Source of the DNA: Acidobacteriota bacterium
GTDB lineage: Bacteria; Acidobacteriota; Thermoanaerobaculia; Multivoradales; Multivoraceae
NCBI GenBank assembly: GCA_026707325.1
Contig: JAPOXA010000097.1
Location: 26,028-90,027, forward strand
DNA length: 64,000 nt
Reading direction: 5' to 3'
Part shown: positions 33,049 through 42,224 of the stretch, piece by piece
How positions within the stretch are numbered: position 1 is the stretch's first letter
How the letters are laid out: the number at the start of each line of letters is the position of its first letter
Translations under genes and position numbers: made by a program
The notes under the pieces: model-generated
Told to the model about the DNA's origin: nothing
Databases searched by the model: none
The model's input: only the letters and a program-made list of their open reading frames with translations

Positions 33049-36000
33049 GCAACGAGGGCGGCTCGGACCTCGACCGGGGGCAGCATGTCGATCTTGCGGA
33101 GCGTCCCGGATTCGACGGCGCGACGGTCGCGGACCTCGACCTTGCGGGCTTTCGCCGGTTCGAGAAAACGGGCCTTGCCCGCGCCGGAGACGCGGATCAG
33201 ATCAACACGCGCCAGTGCCGTGACCGCCTCGGCGACGCGCTTCTGGATGCGGCTGCCGGTGCGCTTGTACCCCCAGAGTCGGCTGAGGCGTCGACCGACC
33301 TCCTCGATGTGGACGGGACCTTCCACTTCGACGATCTTCGCCACGCACTCGGCCACGTCCCTGAGCGGGGCTTCGTGGAGTTCGAAGCCGGAGGAAACCC
33401 TGAAGGACGCCTCGCGATAGGGGACTCGCGACGTCTCGGTCGTCTCCGTTCGCGGAGCGTCGCGGAGAATCTCCGGACTCGGTTCGGACTCCGGCGTGCA
33501 GTCCCGCCCCGAGCCGTTGCCATCGCGGCTGCCGCTGCCAAGAGCCGTACGCGCCCGCTCGATCGCCTCGAGCAGCTTCTGCAACTCGATGTCCCGGTTG
33601 TAGAACCAGTCCGTGCTCCAGACCCGGTGGAACGTCCAGCCCTTCTGCTCCAGCACGGCCTGCCGCAGACGGTCGCGTTCGCGGGCCCAGCTCGACGAGT
33701 GGTAGCGGGCGCCGTCGCACTCCACCGCCAGCAGGAAGCGGCCCTCGTGGTCCGGGTCGCGCACGGCGAGGTCGATCCGGAAACCGGACGAGCCGACCTG
33801 CGCCGCCACCTTGTAGCCATGGTCGGCGAGGGCGTTGGCCACCGCGTGCTCGAACGGGCTGTCCATCTCCCGGCCGGACTGAAGCGCCACGTCCATCTCG
33901 CCGGTCTGCGCGTACTTCAGGAACCGTCGCAGCACTCTCGGCCCGCGATGCTTCGCGGCGTCGAGCCGGATGTCCTCGTAACGAATCGACGAAAACACGC
34001 GGCATTGCCGCTTCGCCCGGGTGAACAGGACGTTCAGCCGCCGCTCGCCTCCCGCGCCCGAGACCGGCCCGAAGCTCTGCGCCATGTAACCGTCGGCGTC
34101 GCGGCCGTAGCCGATCGAGATGAAGATGACGTCGCGCTCGTCGCCCTGCACGTTCTCCAGGTTCTTGACGAAGAACGGTTCGTTGCGGTTGTCGCCGCAG
34201 AAAGCGTCGAGCTCGGGCAAGCGGGAACGCATGTACTCGACCCGGTCCTCGATCGTGTCGCGCTGGGCCACCGACAACGCGACCACGCCCAGGCTCAGAC
34301 CGGGTCGTTCGCGGACGTGGCGCAGCACCTCGTCAACTACCGCCTCGGCCTCCCGGGGGTTGTTGCGCCGCCTGCCGCGGCCGTAGACCCCGTCCACATG
34401 AACGAACGAGAGACCGAAGTCGCCGCCCGCCCGGCTGGGACTCGGCGGACAGACGAGCCGGTCACCGTAGAACTCGTTGTTCGAGACCTCGATCAGGGAC
34501 GGATGCATCGATCGGTAGTGCCATTCGAGCATCAGCGGCGCCATCGCCCGCGCTTCGCACAGCGACAGGATGCTCTCCATGTCGGCGATCTGCATGCCGG
34601 AGATGGCGGCAACGTCCAGGTCTTCGTCCGTATCGTCCTCGTCGCCGCTGACCTGCCGGTCGAAGAACGAGGTCGGTGGAAGCTGCTTCTGGTCGCCGAC
34701 GACGATCACCTGACGGGCGCGGAGCACCGCACCCATCGCGTCCGCTGGCCTGACCTGACTCGCCTCGTCGATCAGCAGCAGGTCGAACATGAGGCCGCCC
34801 GGACGCAGGAACTGGGCCACGGAGAGAGGGCTCATCAGGAACACCGGCTTGATCGCCGCCACCGCTTCGCCGGCCACGTCGAGCAGTCTGCGAAGCGGCA
34901 TGTGCCGGGTCTTCTTGTTGCACTCGCCGCGGACGATCCCGATCTGGCCGGCCGACCCGGAAGGCATGCCGTTGTAGTGACGGAGCGCCGCTTCCTGGCT
35001 CGCGAGATGCTGGAGCTCGGCGTCGAGCGTTCTGAACCGCTCGACCGCAGCCGTCCGCCCGGCGCCGTCGATGACCTCGATCTCGGGCGTTTCCCGCAGG
35101 AAACGGTTCCAGACGGCCTCCGCCCGAACGAAGCGCAGCACGTCCGCCACGGCCGCGGCTTCGAGACGGCCGTCGGCAAGCCGCTCGCGAAGCGCCCCCA
35201 GGCCCAGCTCGGCCGCCTGGCGCGCGCAGGACGAGAGGCGCAGCCAGCCTTCGTACCCGTCCATGTTCCTCGCCCAGCAGACCAGGCGCCCTTCCAACTC
35301 CTCCAGGTCGACCGAATCGACCCAATCGGAAACCGGGGGTTCGGCCGGCCCGCCGCGCGCCCCGGCGGCGACGCCGGCCTTCGCGACCTCCGGCTCGGAG
35401 GTTCCCGCGGTGGTCGGGACATCGACGCCGAAAGCGACCGCGGGATCGAGACCGACGGTCGCCGACACCTGCGCGAAAGCGGCGGTCCAGTCGGCGAAGG
35501 ACTGGCGCAGGTTCCCCGCGGCATCGGCTGGCGGGCCGTCGGGAAGCCCCTCGAACCACTGCCTCGCCGCGAGACCGGCGCCCGCCGTTTCCGCCTCCGC
35601 CGCGATCCACGACATGGCGGGCAGCACCGCGGACACGTCGGTCTCCTCGCCCCGCCAGGCGCCGTCCAGAGCCGCGCGGCCCAGCTCGTCACCACGCTCC
35701 AGGGCGAGCCGGCTCTTGCGGCAACGGATGAGACGGTCGAGCAGTTCCAGCCGCTCGGAGTGCCCGCCTCGCCAGCCCGGACGGAGCATCGCTCCGAGCC
35801 GCTTCGACGCCCGCCGCCAGACGCCGGAGAACCACCGGAAGGCGGACCCGCCATGCGCAGCGAGGTCGAGGCGGGTCTCTGTCCAATCCAGGTCCAGCGC
35901 GCTTTCGATGCAGTCTTCCAGCAGCGCCGCCCGCTCCGCCTGGAACCTCCCGAGGTCCTCGAACAGGGCCAGCACCGCGGCCGGGCGCTCGACGACGGGG

Positions 36001-37769
36001 GCGGCAGCGAGCAGACGCCCGACGAGCGCCGGCGCCTTCGCGGCCGCCTCGAACCGGCGGAGAGCCTCGCGGCGCCCTTCGAACGTCGCCGCGGGCGGCA
36101 GACCGGTCTGGTGCCTCGCGTCGGCGAGCGCGTCGCGGGCCACGCGGAACGCCTCCAGGGCGGCGCCGAGTGACGCCTGAAGCGCGCGGCGGTCCACCTG
36201 GCCCAGCCGCCGACGCGCGCCGCGCCAGACGTGGTCCAGCTCGCTTCCGTGCTCCGCCACGAGGTCCGCCAGTGTTCCGGCAATCGCTCGGCGACGCTCG
36301 AACTCGCTCTTCGACCATGTGTCCGCGCCGTCGACCACGAAGTCGGGCCGCGACACGCCCCGGCCGTCGAGCAGCGCCAGCCGGCCGATCACGCCGTAGG
36401 GCGTCGCGCCGGTCGCTTCGTCCACCTCGTGGAGCAGGGCCGAAAGCCGATTCAGCTCATCCCGCTGTTCCCGCACCTGCTCGTAGAGCCGGTCGTCGAC
36501 CCGGTGCGGCGCGCCGAGTTCGAGGGTCGCCTTCAGGTCGTCGTAGACGCGGCGGCGCATGGCCTTGTGCGAGTGGAGCTCCAGGCAGAGCGGACCCAGG
36601 CCGCACTGCTCCAGCCGGGCGTGGACGACGTCGAGGGCCGCGCGCTTCTCCGCCACGAAGAGCACCCGCTTGCCGTCCCGCGCCGCGACCGCGATGATGT
36701 TGGCGATCGTCTGCGACTTGCCCGTGCCGGGCGGTCCCTGGACGACCATGCTGAGGCCCTCGCGCGCGGCCGCGATGACCCGGGTCTGGGAAGCGTCGGC
36801 GTCAAGGATGTGCCCGAGGTCCCCGGGGTCGGGAAACTGCTCGTCGAGAGTGGCCACCGGCGCGTGGGAATCCGGCGTCCCCTCGAAGCCGCCGGCCAGC
36901 AGGCTCGACACGATCGGATTCTCTTCCGGACCGCTCTCCTCGCCCCAGTCGTTCTCCGGCGACAGGTCGCGCCACATGAGGAACTTGGCGAAGGAATAGA
37001 AGCCGAGGACCATGGCGTCCCCGTCGACCCGCCAACGCGGCTGCGACGACACGGCGTCGCGAACGCGCTTGAAGTAGGAAGAGGGCCGCCAGTCCGCGCC
37101 GTCCGGCAGGTCGGGCAACTTCAGTGCGAAGTCGTTCTCCAGCATCGCGCCGAGGGAGAGATTGGCGTCGAGGTCCTGGTCGCGGTAGACAAGTCGGAAG
37201 CGTCCGCGGGCGTTGTCCCGCTCGAGATCGACCGGGAGCAGGACGAGCGGAGCGAACCTCTCGACCTCCGAGGCCCCGTCCTCGTACCAGCGGAGGAATC
37301 CCAGGGCCAGAAAGAGGACGCTCACGCCCTGCTCCTCCTCCAGCGAGCGGGCGCCGCGGTAGAGCGTGAGCAGCCGTTTCTGCAGCGGCTCGGGGCCGAG
37401 CGCGGTGCGGAGCTTGCGGTCGACGTGATGAGACGAGAGCGCCGACGCGGAACCGTCCCCGGTCGGCACGAAGATCGCGGTCTCGCCCTCCTCATCTTCC
37501 GGACTGTCGGCCGCGACGTCGGGGTTCGCCTCGAACGTCATCTTCTTCCGTTCGACATAGAGAATCCGGAAGACCTCGTCCGAGCGCTCGTCGACGATCT
37601 CGAGTTGCCGGGCGTAGCGCTTGCCGACGGGCGTGTTCGTCAGCCGGTTCCGCTTGCTGATGTCGAGCAACTGACGGCGCAGCACCTCGACGGCGGGGCG
37701 CAGGGCGGCGCCGACCCGATCCTGGCCAAGCGTCGACGTTTCGGGAACGGACTGGGGTGAATCCGTCAT
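32874..37769 (-). CDS. DUF4011 superfamily-1 helicase with Vsr-like nuclease domain and DUF3320
   Basis: Very large cytoplasmic protein (1,631 residues). Order: N-terminal DUF4011 region (LRRQLLDISKRNRLTNTPVG, ~30-50); helicase motor with Walker A VQGPPGTGKSQTIANII (~343-359), Walker B LLIDEASQVRPADAM (~1000), GDQKQLPPTSFF, and late motif LNVLFTRAKRQCRVF (~1245); a Vsr/MTES_1575-type endonuclease domain ~1300-1390 (SPFEHAVANALADHGYKV, IDLAVRD, LLAVECDGARYHSS, RVWSTDWFYN); then DUF3320 (~1440-1530) and a ~60-residue tail. Single proteins of this architecture occur in bacterial defence islands, and a role in acting on foreign DNA is likely but not proven. Neighbouring Fic, VapBC and broken genes support an accessory region. 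Confidence 0.9.
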   Translation of the reverse strand: MTDSPQSVPETSTLGQDRVGAALRPAVEVLRRQLLDISKRNRLTNTPVGKRYARQLEIVDERSDEVFRILYVERKKMTFEANPDVAADSPEDEEGETAIFVPTGDGSASALSSHHVDRKLRTALGPEPLQKRLLTLYRGARSLEEEQGVSVLFLALGFLRWYEDGASEVERFAPLVLLPVDLERDNARGRFRLVYRDQDLDANLSLGAMLENDFALKLPDLPDGADWRPSSYFKRVRDAVSSQPRWRVDGDAMVLGFYSFAKFLMWRDLSPENDWGEESGPEENPIVSSLLAGGFEGTPDSHAPVATLDEQFPDPGDLGHILDADASQTRVIAAAREGLSMVVQGPPGTGKSQTIANIIAVAARDGKRVLFVAEKRAALDVVHARLEQCGLGPLCLELHSHKAMRRRVYDDLKATLELGAPHRVDDRLYEQVREQRDELNRLSALLHEVDEATGATPYGVIGRLALLDGRGVSRPDFVVDGADTWSKSEFERRRAIAGTLADLVAEHGSELDHVWRGARRRLGQVDRRALQASLGAALEAFRVARDALADARHQTGLPPAATFEGRREALRRFEAAAKAPALVGRLLAAAPVVERPAAVLALFEDLGRFQAERAALLEDCIESALDLDWTETRLDLAAHGGSAFRWFSGVWRRASKRLGAMLRPGWRGGHSERLELLDRLIRCRKSRLALERGDELGRAALDGAWRGEETDVSAVLPAMSWIAAEAETAGAGLAARQWFEGLPDGPPADAAGNLRQSFADWTAAFAQVSATVGLDPAVAFGVDVPTTAGTSEPEVAKAGVAAGARGGPAEPPVSDWVDSVDLEELEGRLVCWARNMDGYEGWLRLSSCARQAAELGLGALRERLADGRLEAAAVADVLRFVRAEAVWNRFLRETPEIEVIDGAGRTAAVERFRTLDAELQHLASQEAALRHYNGMPSGSAGQIGIVRGECNKKTRHMPLRRLLDVAGEAVAAIKPVFLMSPLSVAQFLRPGGLMFDLLLIDEASQVRPADAMGAVLRARQVIVVGDQKQLPPTSFFDRQVSGDEDDTDEDLDVAAISGMQIADMESILSLCEARAMAPLMLEWHYRSMHPSLIEVSNNEFYGDRLVCPPSPSRAGGDFGLSFVHVDGVYGRGRRRNNPREAEAVVDEVLRHVRERPGLSLGVVALSVAQRDTIEDRVEYMRSRLPELDAFCGDNRNEPFFVKNLENVQGDERDVIFISIGYGRDADGYMAQSFGPVSGAGGERRLNVLFTRAKRQCRVFSSIRYEDIRLDAAKHRGPRVLRRFLKYAQTGEMDVALQSGREMDSPFEHAVANALADHGYKVAAQVGSSGFRIDLAVRDPDHEGRFLLAVECDGARYHSSSWARERDRLRQAVLEQKGWTFHRVWSTDWFYNRDIELQKLLEAIERARTALGSGSRDGNGSGRDCTPESEPSPEILRDAPRTETTETSRVPYREASFRVSSGFELHEAPLRDVAECVAKIVEVEGPVHIEEVGRRLSRLWGYKRTGSRIQKRVAEAVTALARVDLIRVSGAGKARFLEPAKARKVEVRDRRAVESGTLRKIDMLPPVEVRAALVAAVERNIGINAVDCAREVARAFGFKATSADLRRLVAEEAERLVGESLLVRTGEELRLP

Positions 37770-37782
37770 GAAATGAGCGAGG

Positions 37783-38793
37783 CTACTCGCTGTCGTACCG
37801 CTGGAGCTCGCCTTCGAGCTGCTGGGCCGACATCTCGCCGTCGTGGAACAACAGCCGGTACCGCAGCCGCAACTCGCCGGCCGCAGGAATCGTCCAGTCG
37901 CCGGTACCCTTCTTCGCCTTCTCGAAGTCGTGGACGCCGAAGGGGTTGGCGGCGAACAGGCCGTAGGCGCGGGCGTGCCACCAGGTCGGATGACGGAAGT
38001 TCTCCGGGTGATCGAAGATCGCGATGCCGACCGGCCTGCCGTCGACCGGCCCGCTGTAGTGGACCCAGACGGCGCGCTTGCCCCAGACCGCGGCGCCTTC
38101 GACGCCTTCGCTGTTCCGCATGGCGCCGGCGGCGTGGTCGCCCTGGTGGCGGAGGGTCGGCGCGACGCGGATCGCCATCGTGCCTTCCTTCGTGTCGCCG
38201 AGGACGACCTCCGTCGCGCCGGCCTGTAGCCGAACGTCGAAGTCGATGGCGCGCCAGGCCTGGCCGGTGTCGAGGGCGCCGGCGCGGAAGGTCATCGTCC
38301 GTTCCTCGCGGAGCACCTCGTCGCCGCCGGGGGCGAGCCAGACGTTGGCCGTCCGCAGCACGCCGGTCTCCTCCGACTCGACGGCCAGGATCTCCTTGTG
38401 GACGATCGCCGAGCCGTCGCGGCCGGTCCAGAAGTCGTGGCGTTTCGAGCCGTCGGCCCGGCCAACCGCGCCGTGCGCGAACCACAGTGAGCGGTGATGA
38501 GGATGATCGCGCTCCTCGCCTTCCGCCTCGGCCATCGGCCAGTGGCGGGTCAACGCCTGCCCGCCGGGGCCGTAGATCGGGTAGAGGTACGGCAGGTGGC
38601 CGCCGCCATCGGCCTCGCCGCCGGGCCGATACTCGGTGAACGGTTCGCCGTCGACGGTGACCAGGACGCGGTCGCCAGCTTGCCTGGTGAGCTCGATCAT
38701 CGGGGCGCCGTCGTCCGCCGTCGCGCTCGCTGAAACCGCGAACAGGCACGGGAACAGAACGGCAGCGGCTGGCGGATTCAGGCGGCGCAACAT
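37783..38793 (-). CDS. Secreted PmoA-family (DUF6807) protein
   Basis: Exported protein of 336 residues: signal peptide (AAAVLFPCLFAVSASATA), then the beta-rich PmoA/DUF6807 fold: VTVDGEPFTEYRPGG, PYLYPIYGPGGQALTRHWPM, DHPHHRSLWFAHGAV, GIAIFDHPENFRHPTWWHAR, YGLFAANPFGVHDFEKAK. The name derives from a wrong link to methane monooxygenase; in planctomycete/acidobacterial genomes these proteins accompany sugar oxidoreductases and DUF1080 proteins and probably act on carbohydrates. Its stop overlaps nothing; the helicase ATG is 14 bp downstream, but a shared transcript is not implied by function. Confidence 0.75.
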   Translation of the reverse strand: MLRRLNPPAAAVLFPCLFAVSASATADDGAPMIELTRQAGDRVLVTVDGEPFTEYRPGGEADGGGHLPYLYPIYGPGGQALTRHWPMAEAEGEERDHPHHRSLWFAHGAVGRADGSKRHDFWTGRDGSAIVHKEILAVESEETGVLRTANVWLAPGGDEVLREERTMTFRAGALDTGQAWRAIDFDVRLQAGATEVVLGDTKEGTMAIRVAPTLRHQGDHAAGAMRNSEGVEGAAVWGKRAVWVHYSGPVDGRPVGIAIFDHPENFRHPTWWHARAYGLFAANPFGVHDFEKAKKGTGDWTIPAAGELRLRYRLLFHDGEMSAQQLEGELQRYDSE

Positions 38794-38854
38794 GGTCGGT
38801 TCCTCTGCCGTTACTCGGGTTCCAGGAAGACCCCGGCATGGTACCGTCTCGCCC

Positions 38855-39874
38855 GTGAATCCACGGAAGTGCCTGGCTGCACTGGCGGCCATGCTTCTGG
38901 CCTCGGTGACGCTGAGCTCCTGCACCGCCGGCGAGGCTGAAGCCGAAGCTGACGGCTCGGACCCGGAACCCGTGGCCACTCAGCCACGGGCGGAGGTCGT
39001 CCGCGCGCACCTGTTCGACGACGACGGCGACGGCGAGGCCGCCTTCGCCCGCGTCAAGGAGCACTTCGAGGCGGGCAATCCCGGCTACGCGATGGAGTTT
39101 CTGGCCGCGGCCACCGAGATCGCGGCCGACGCCTCGAGCCGGATCGTCTTCGTGCAGACGCCGATCGAGGAGGCGCCCGCGGCGGCCGAGATCCACACCG
39201 CCTCCGGCACAACCGGGACCGAGCTCCACGTAGGCGACATCGCGGTGCTCCGCCCCGGCGAACGGCTGACGGTCGAACCCGCGGTCGCCGCGCTCGTGTT
39301 CGACGTTCCCGACGCACCGGACGAGAACGTGCCGGCGGCGATCCGCCCCGACTGGGACCCGGACATCACGGACGTCCTCGGCGGCTGCGCCACGGAGACC
39401 GGCGCCTACCGCCGCATTCTGCTCACCTGGCTCAAGGACAACGGCCCGTACACCTTTCACGGCCTGAACGCGCACCGGGTGCGGATCACCGACTCGTTCA
39501 CCCACTACCACCCGGCGGACACCGGCTTCGACGAGTTCTACCTGGTCCAGATGAGCAACGACGAGGATCGGATCCTCACGAGCTACCACGCCGCGGCCAT
39601 CGAGTCGCCCGAGACGATGACCCCGAAACTCGCCGAGCAACTCTTCGACGTCCACGAGGTCCGCGCCGGCGACCTGATCTACCTGCCGCGCGGCGTGATC
39701 CACCGCGGCCTCGGCGGCGTGCTGGCGCAGGTCATCACGGTGCCCGGTTTCCGCCCCGGCACCGAGATCGGCGTCGACCACCACCTGCTGGCCATCAACG
39801 AGCGCCTGGGGCTCGAGGGCGAGGACGCCCTTCCCTACAACGTCGAAGCGTCGACCGAGGCAGTCGTCCGCTAG
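38855..39874 (+). CDS. Cupin-fold lipoprotein
   Basis: Exported lipoprotein, 339 residues, GTG start. Leader LAALAAMLLASVTLSSCTAG with lipobox LSSC. Two cupin-like halves: an N-terminal half with GTELHVGDIAVLRPGERLTV, and a C-terminal half with FTHYHPADTGFDEFYLVQMS (His/Glu metal ligands) and VRAGDLIYLPRGVIHRG (last His). So it likely binds a metal or small ligand in the periplasm. It sits 22 bp before the GMC dehydrogenase gene and probably shares its transcript. Confidence 0.75.
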   Translation: MNPRKCLAALAAMLLASVTLSSCTAGEAEAEADGSDPEPVATQPRAEVVRAHLFDDDGDGEAAFARVKEHFEAGNPGYAMEFLAAATEIAADASSRIVFVQTPIEEAPAAAEIHTASGTTGTELHVGDIAVLRPGERLTVEPAVAALVFDVPDAPDENVPAAIRPDWDPDITDVLGGCATETGAYRRILLTWLKDNGPYTFHGLNAHRVRITDSFTHYHPADTGFDEFYLVQMSNDEDRILTSYHAAAIESPETMTPKLAEQLFDVHEVRAGDLIYLPRGVIHRGLGGVLAQVITVPGFRPGTEIGVDHHLLAINERLGLEGEDALPYNVEASTEAVVR

Positions 39875-39896
39875 ATCCTTCCGAGGACCATCCCGC

Positions 39897-41591
39897 ATGA
39901 AGCAGACTTCCGACACGAGGACATACGACGCGGTCGTCGTCGGCTCGGGCGCCACCGGCGGCTGGGCCGCCAAGGTGCTGACCGAAGCCGGCATGGAGGT
40001 GCTGATGCTCGAGGCGGGCCGCGCCTTCGACCCCGAGAAGGACTTCCGCCAACACACCCTGCCGCACCAGATGGAACTCCGCGGGCGGCCCGACCCGCGC
40101 AACGAACTCCTGCAGCGCCGCCACCGGCAGTCGTACTGCTACGCCTGCACCCAGGTCAACGCCGACTTCTTCATCGACGACGTCGACAACCCGTACACCG
40201 AGGCCCCGGGCACGCACTTCAACTGGATCCAGGGCAACGTGGTCGGCGGCCGCTCGATCATGTGGGCCCGGCAGTCGTACCGGATGAGCGACTACGACTT
40301 CAAGGCCGCGAGCCTCGACGGCTACGGCATGGACTGGCCGATCGGCTATGCCGACATCGCTCCCTACTACGACCGGGTCGAGCGCTACATCGGCGTCAAC
40401 GGCCGCAAGGAGGGTCTGGAGATCCTGCCGGACGGCGAGTTCCTGCCGCCCATGGCCTTCACCTGCGGCGAGGTGATGCTGAAGGAGACCCTGGCCGAGA
40501 AGTTCAACCGGCCGATGACGATCGGCCGCAACGCCGTCCTCACCCGCCGGCACAACAACCGTGACATGTGCCACTACTGCGGCTGGTGCCACTACGGCTG
40601 CCAGACGAACTCCTACTTCAACTCGCCGCAGACGACGCTCGTCGACTGCGAAGCGACCGGCCGGTTCACCCTGGTGCCGGACGCCGCCGTGATCAAGGTC
40701 GACATGAAGGCCGGCGATCTCGCCTCGGGCGTCACCTACGTCGACAAGAACACGGACCAGACCCGGGAGGCCAAGGCCGACGTCGTCGTGCTCTGCGCCT
40801 CGACCCTCGCTTCGACCCGCATCCTGCTGAACTCGGCGGAGGGCGGCCTCGCCAACGAGAGCGACTGCCTGGGCCGCTACGTGATGGACCACATCTACGC
40901 GACCGGGGTGCGCGGCGTCCTGGAAGCGAGAGCCGGCGCTCAACCCGAGCGCGCGAACCGGCCGAACGGGATCTACATACCCCGCTTCCAGAACCTGAAG
41001 GACCCGGCGACGAAGAACCCGAACTTCATCCGCGGCTACGGCTACCAGGGCGGCGAGAACATCACCACCTGGCAGCACGGCAACGGCATCCCCGGCTTCG
41101 GCGCGGACTTCAAGGACGCGGTCCAGTCGAGCACCGTCTCCACGATCGGCCTCGGCGGTTTCGGTGAGATCCTGCCGCGGCCCGAGAACCGGGTCACGCT
41201 TGATCCGGAGGTGACCGACAAATGGGGCGTGCCCGTGCTGCAGATGAACACCACCCTGGGCAGCAACGAGTACGCCATGGTCCAGGACATCATCGAGGAA
41301 GGCCGGGCGATGCTGGAGGCGCTCGGCTGCACGAACATCACCCAGAACACGGAGCCCGCGCCGCTGGGTTCGGGCATCCACGAGGTCGGCACCGCGCGCA
41401 TGGGCGACGACCCGAAGACCTCGTACCTCAATCAGTACCAGCAGTCCCACAAGATCAGGAACCTGTTCGTGATGGACGGGTCCTGCTACGTGAGCATCGG
41501 CTGCGTGAACCCGACCCTGACCATGATGGCGCTGACCTTGCGCTCCAGCGAGTACCTGCTCGACCAGCACCAGCGCGGAGAACTCGCATGA
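39897..41591 (+). CDS. GMC-family dehydrogenase, large FAD subunit (gluconate 2-dehydrogenase type)
   Basis: FAD enzyme of 564 residues that oxidises an alcohol, sugar or sugar acid. FAD fold: AVVVGSGATGGWAAKVL and LMLEAG at the N-terminus, GGRSIMWARQSYRM, and the C-terminal HEVGTARMGDDP and CVNPTLTMMAL. Residues 225-235 form a Cys cluster, CHYCGWCHYGC (Cys225, 228, 231, 235), as in membrane-linked gluconate/fructose-type dehydrogenases, possibly an iron-sulfur site. No signal of its own; export may occur with the Tat-tagged small subunit, whose ATG overlaps this stop (ATGA). The usual cytochrome c subunit is not nearby. Confidence 0.9.
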   Translation: MKQTSDTRTYDAVVVGSGATGGWAAKVLTEAGMEVLMLEAGRAFDPEKDFRQHTLPHQMELRGRPDPRNELLQRRHRQSYCYACTQVNADFFIDDVDNPYTEAPGTHFNWIQGNVVGGRSIMWARQSYRMSDYDFKAASLDGYGMDWPIGYADIAPYYDRVERYIGVNGRKEGLEILPDGEFLPPMAFTCGEVMLKETLAEKFNRPMTIGRNAVLTRRHNNRDMCHYCGWCHYGCQTNSYFNSPQTTLVDCEATGRFTLVPDAAVIKVDMKAGDLASGVTYVDKNTDQTREAKADVVVLCASTLASTRILLNSAEGGLANESDCLGRYVMDHIYATGVRGVLEARAGAQPERANRPNGIYIPRFQNLKDPATKNPNFIRGYGYQGGENITTWQHGNGIPGFGADFKDAVQSSTVSTIGLGGFGEILPRPENRVTLDPEVTDKWGVPVLQMNTTLGSNEYAMVQDIIEEGRAMLEALGCTNITQNTEPAPLGSGIHEVGTARMGDDPKTSYLNQYQQSHKIRNLFVMDGSCYVSIGCVNPTLTMMALTLRSSEYLLDQHQRGELA

Positions 41592-42154
41592 GCAAGCGAA
41601 CGACGAGACGGAAGGTCCTGGCGGCCGGCGCCGGCGCGTTCGGCTATGCCACCCTCCAGGCCGAGCCGATCCGCGCCGCGATCCCGGCAGTGGCCGCCTA
41701 CCAGGCCGAGGGTTCCACCTGGACGCCACGGCTGCTCAACCCGGCCCAGGGCGAACTGCTGGCCACCCTCTGCGAGCACATCCTGCCGCGCACGGACACT
41801 CCCGGAGCGCGGGACGCGGCCGTCCACGAGTTCATCGACCTCGAACTCTCGCTCGCCGACGGCGATGAGCAACTCGCGGCGCTAGGCGGTCTCGACTGGA
41901 TCGACCGGCGCGCGGCCGACCTGCACGGTTCCCCTTTCCTGGCGCTTGACAGCGAACGGCAGGTGGCCCTGCTCCGCGAGATCAGCGACGAGCACGAGGT
42001 GCATCCATCAGACCTCGTCGCCGGCGCCGCCTTCTTCAGCGACCTCAAACGGCGTACCCTGTTCGCGTTCTACACGTCGAAGGTGGGCCGCACCGAAGCC
42101 CTCGGGCTGCCGGACCGCGTGCGCGTAGAGCGTTTCCGCGGCTGCCAGGACTGA
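41588..42154 (+). CDS. Gluconate 2-dehydrogenase subunit 3 family protein, Tat leader
   Basis: Small partner subunit of the GMC dehydrogenase, 188 residues. Twin-arginine leader TTRRKVLAAGAGAFGYATLQ, then the subunit 3 core: LLNPAQGELLATLCEHILPRTDTPGARDAAVHEFIDLELS and LKRRTLFAFYTSKVGRTEALG. The 4-bp ATGA overlap with the large subunit indicates coupled synthesis in equal amounts. In known enzymes this subunit carries the Tat signal for the folded complex. Confidence 0.88.
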   Translation: MSKRTTRRKVLAAGAGAFGYATLQAEPIRAAIPAVAAYQAEGSTWTPRLLNPAQGELLATLCEHILPRTDTPGARDAAVHEFIDLELSLADGDEQLAALGGLDWIDRRAADLHGSPFLALDSERQVALLREISDEHEVHPSDLVAGAAFFSDLKRRTLFAFYTSKVGRTEALGLPDRVRVERFRGCQD

Positions 42155-42224
42155 CCCGACGAGAGCCACGTCCAGCTAGAGTCCGAAACGGTTCACCGAA
42201 GTTCCAGCCAGCAAGGAGACCGCC

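Noticed and set aside
32130..36173. A 1,347-codon open frame on the plus strand
   Set aside because: It is antisense to the helicase, with Arg/Pro/His-rich composition and no domain. GC-rich third positions keep the opposite frame open by chance.
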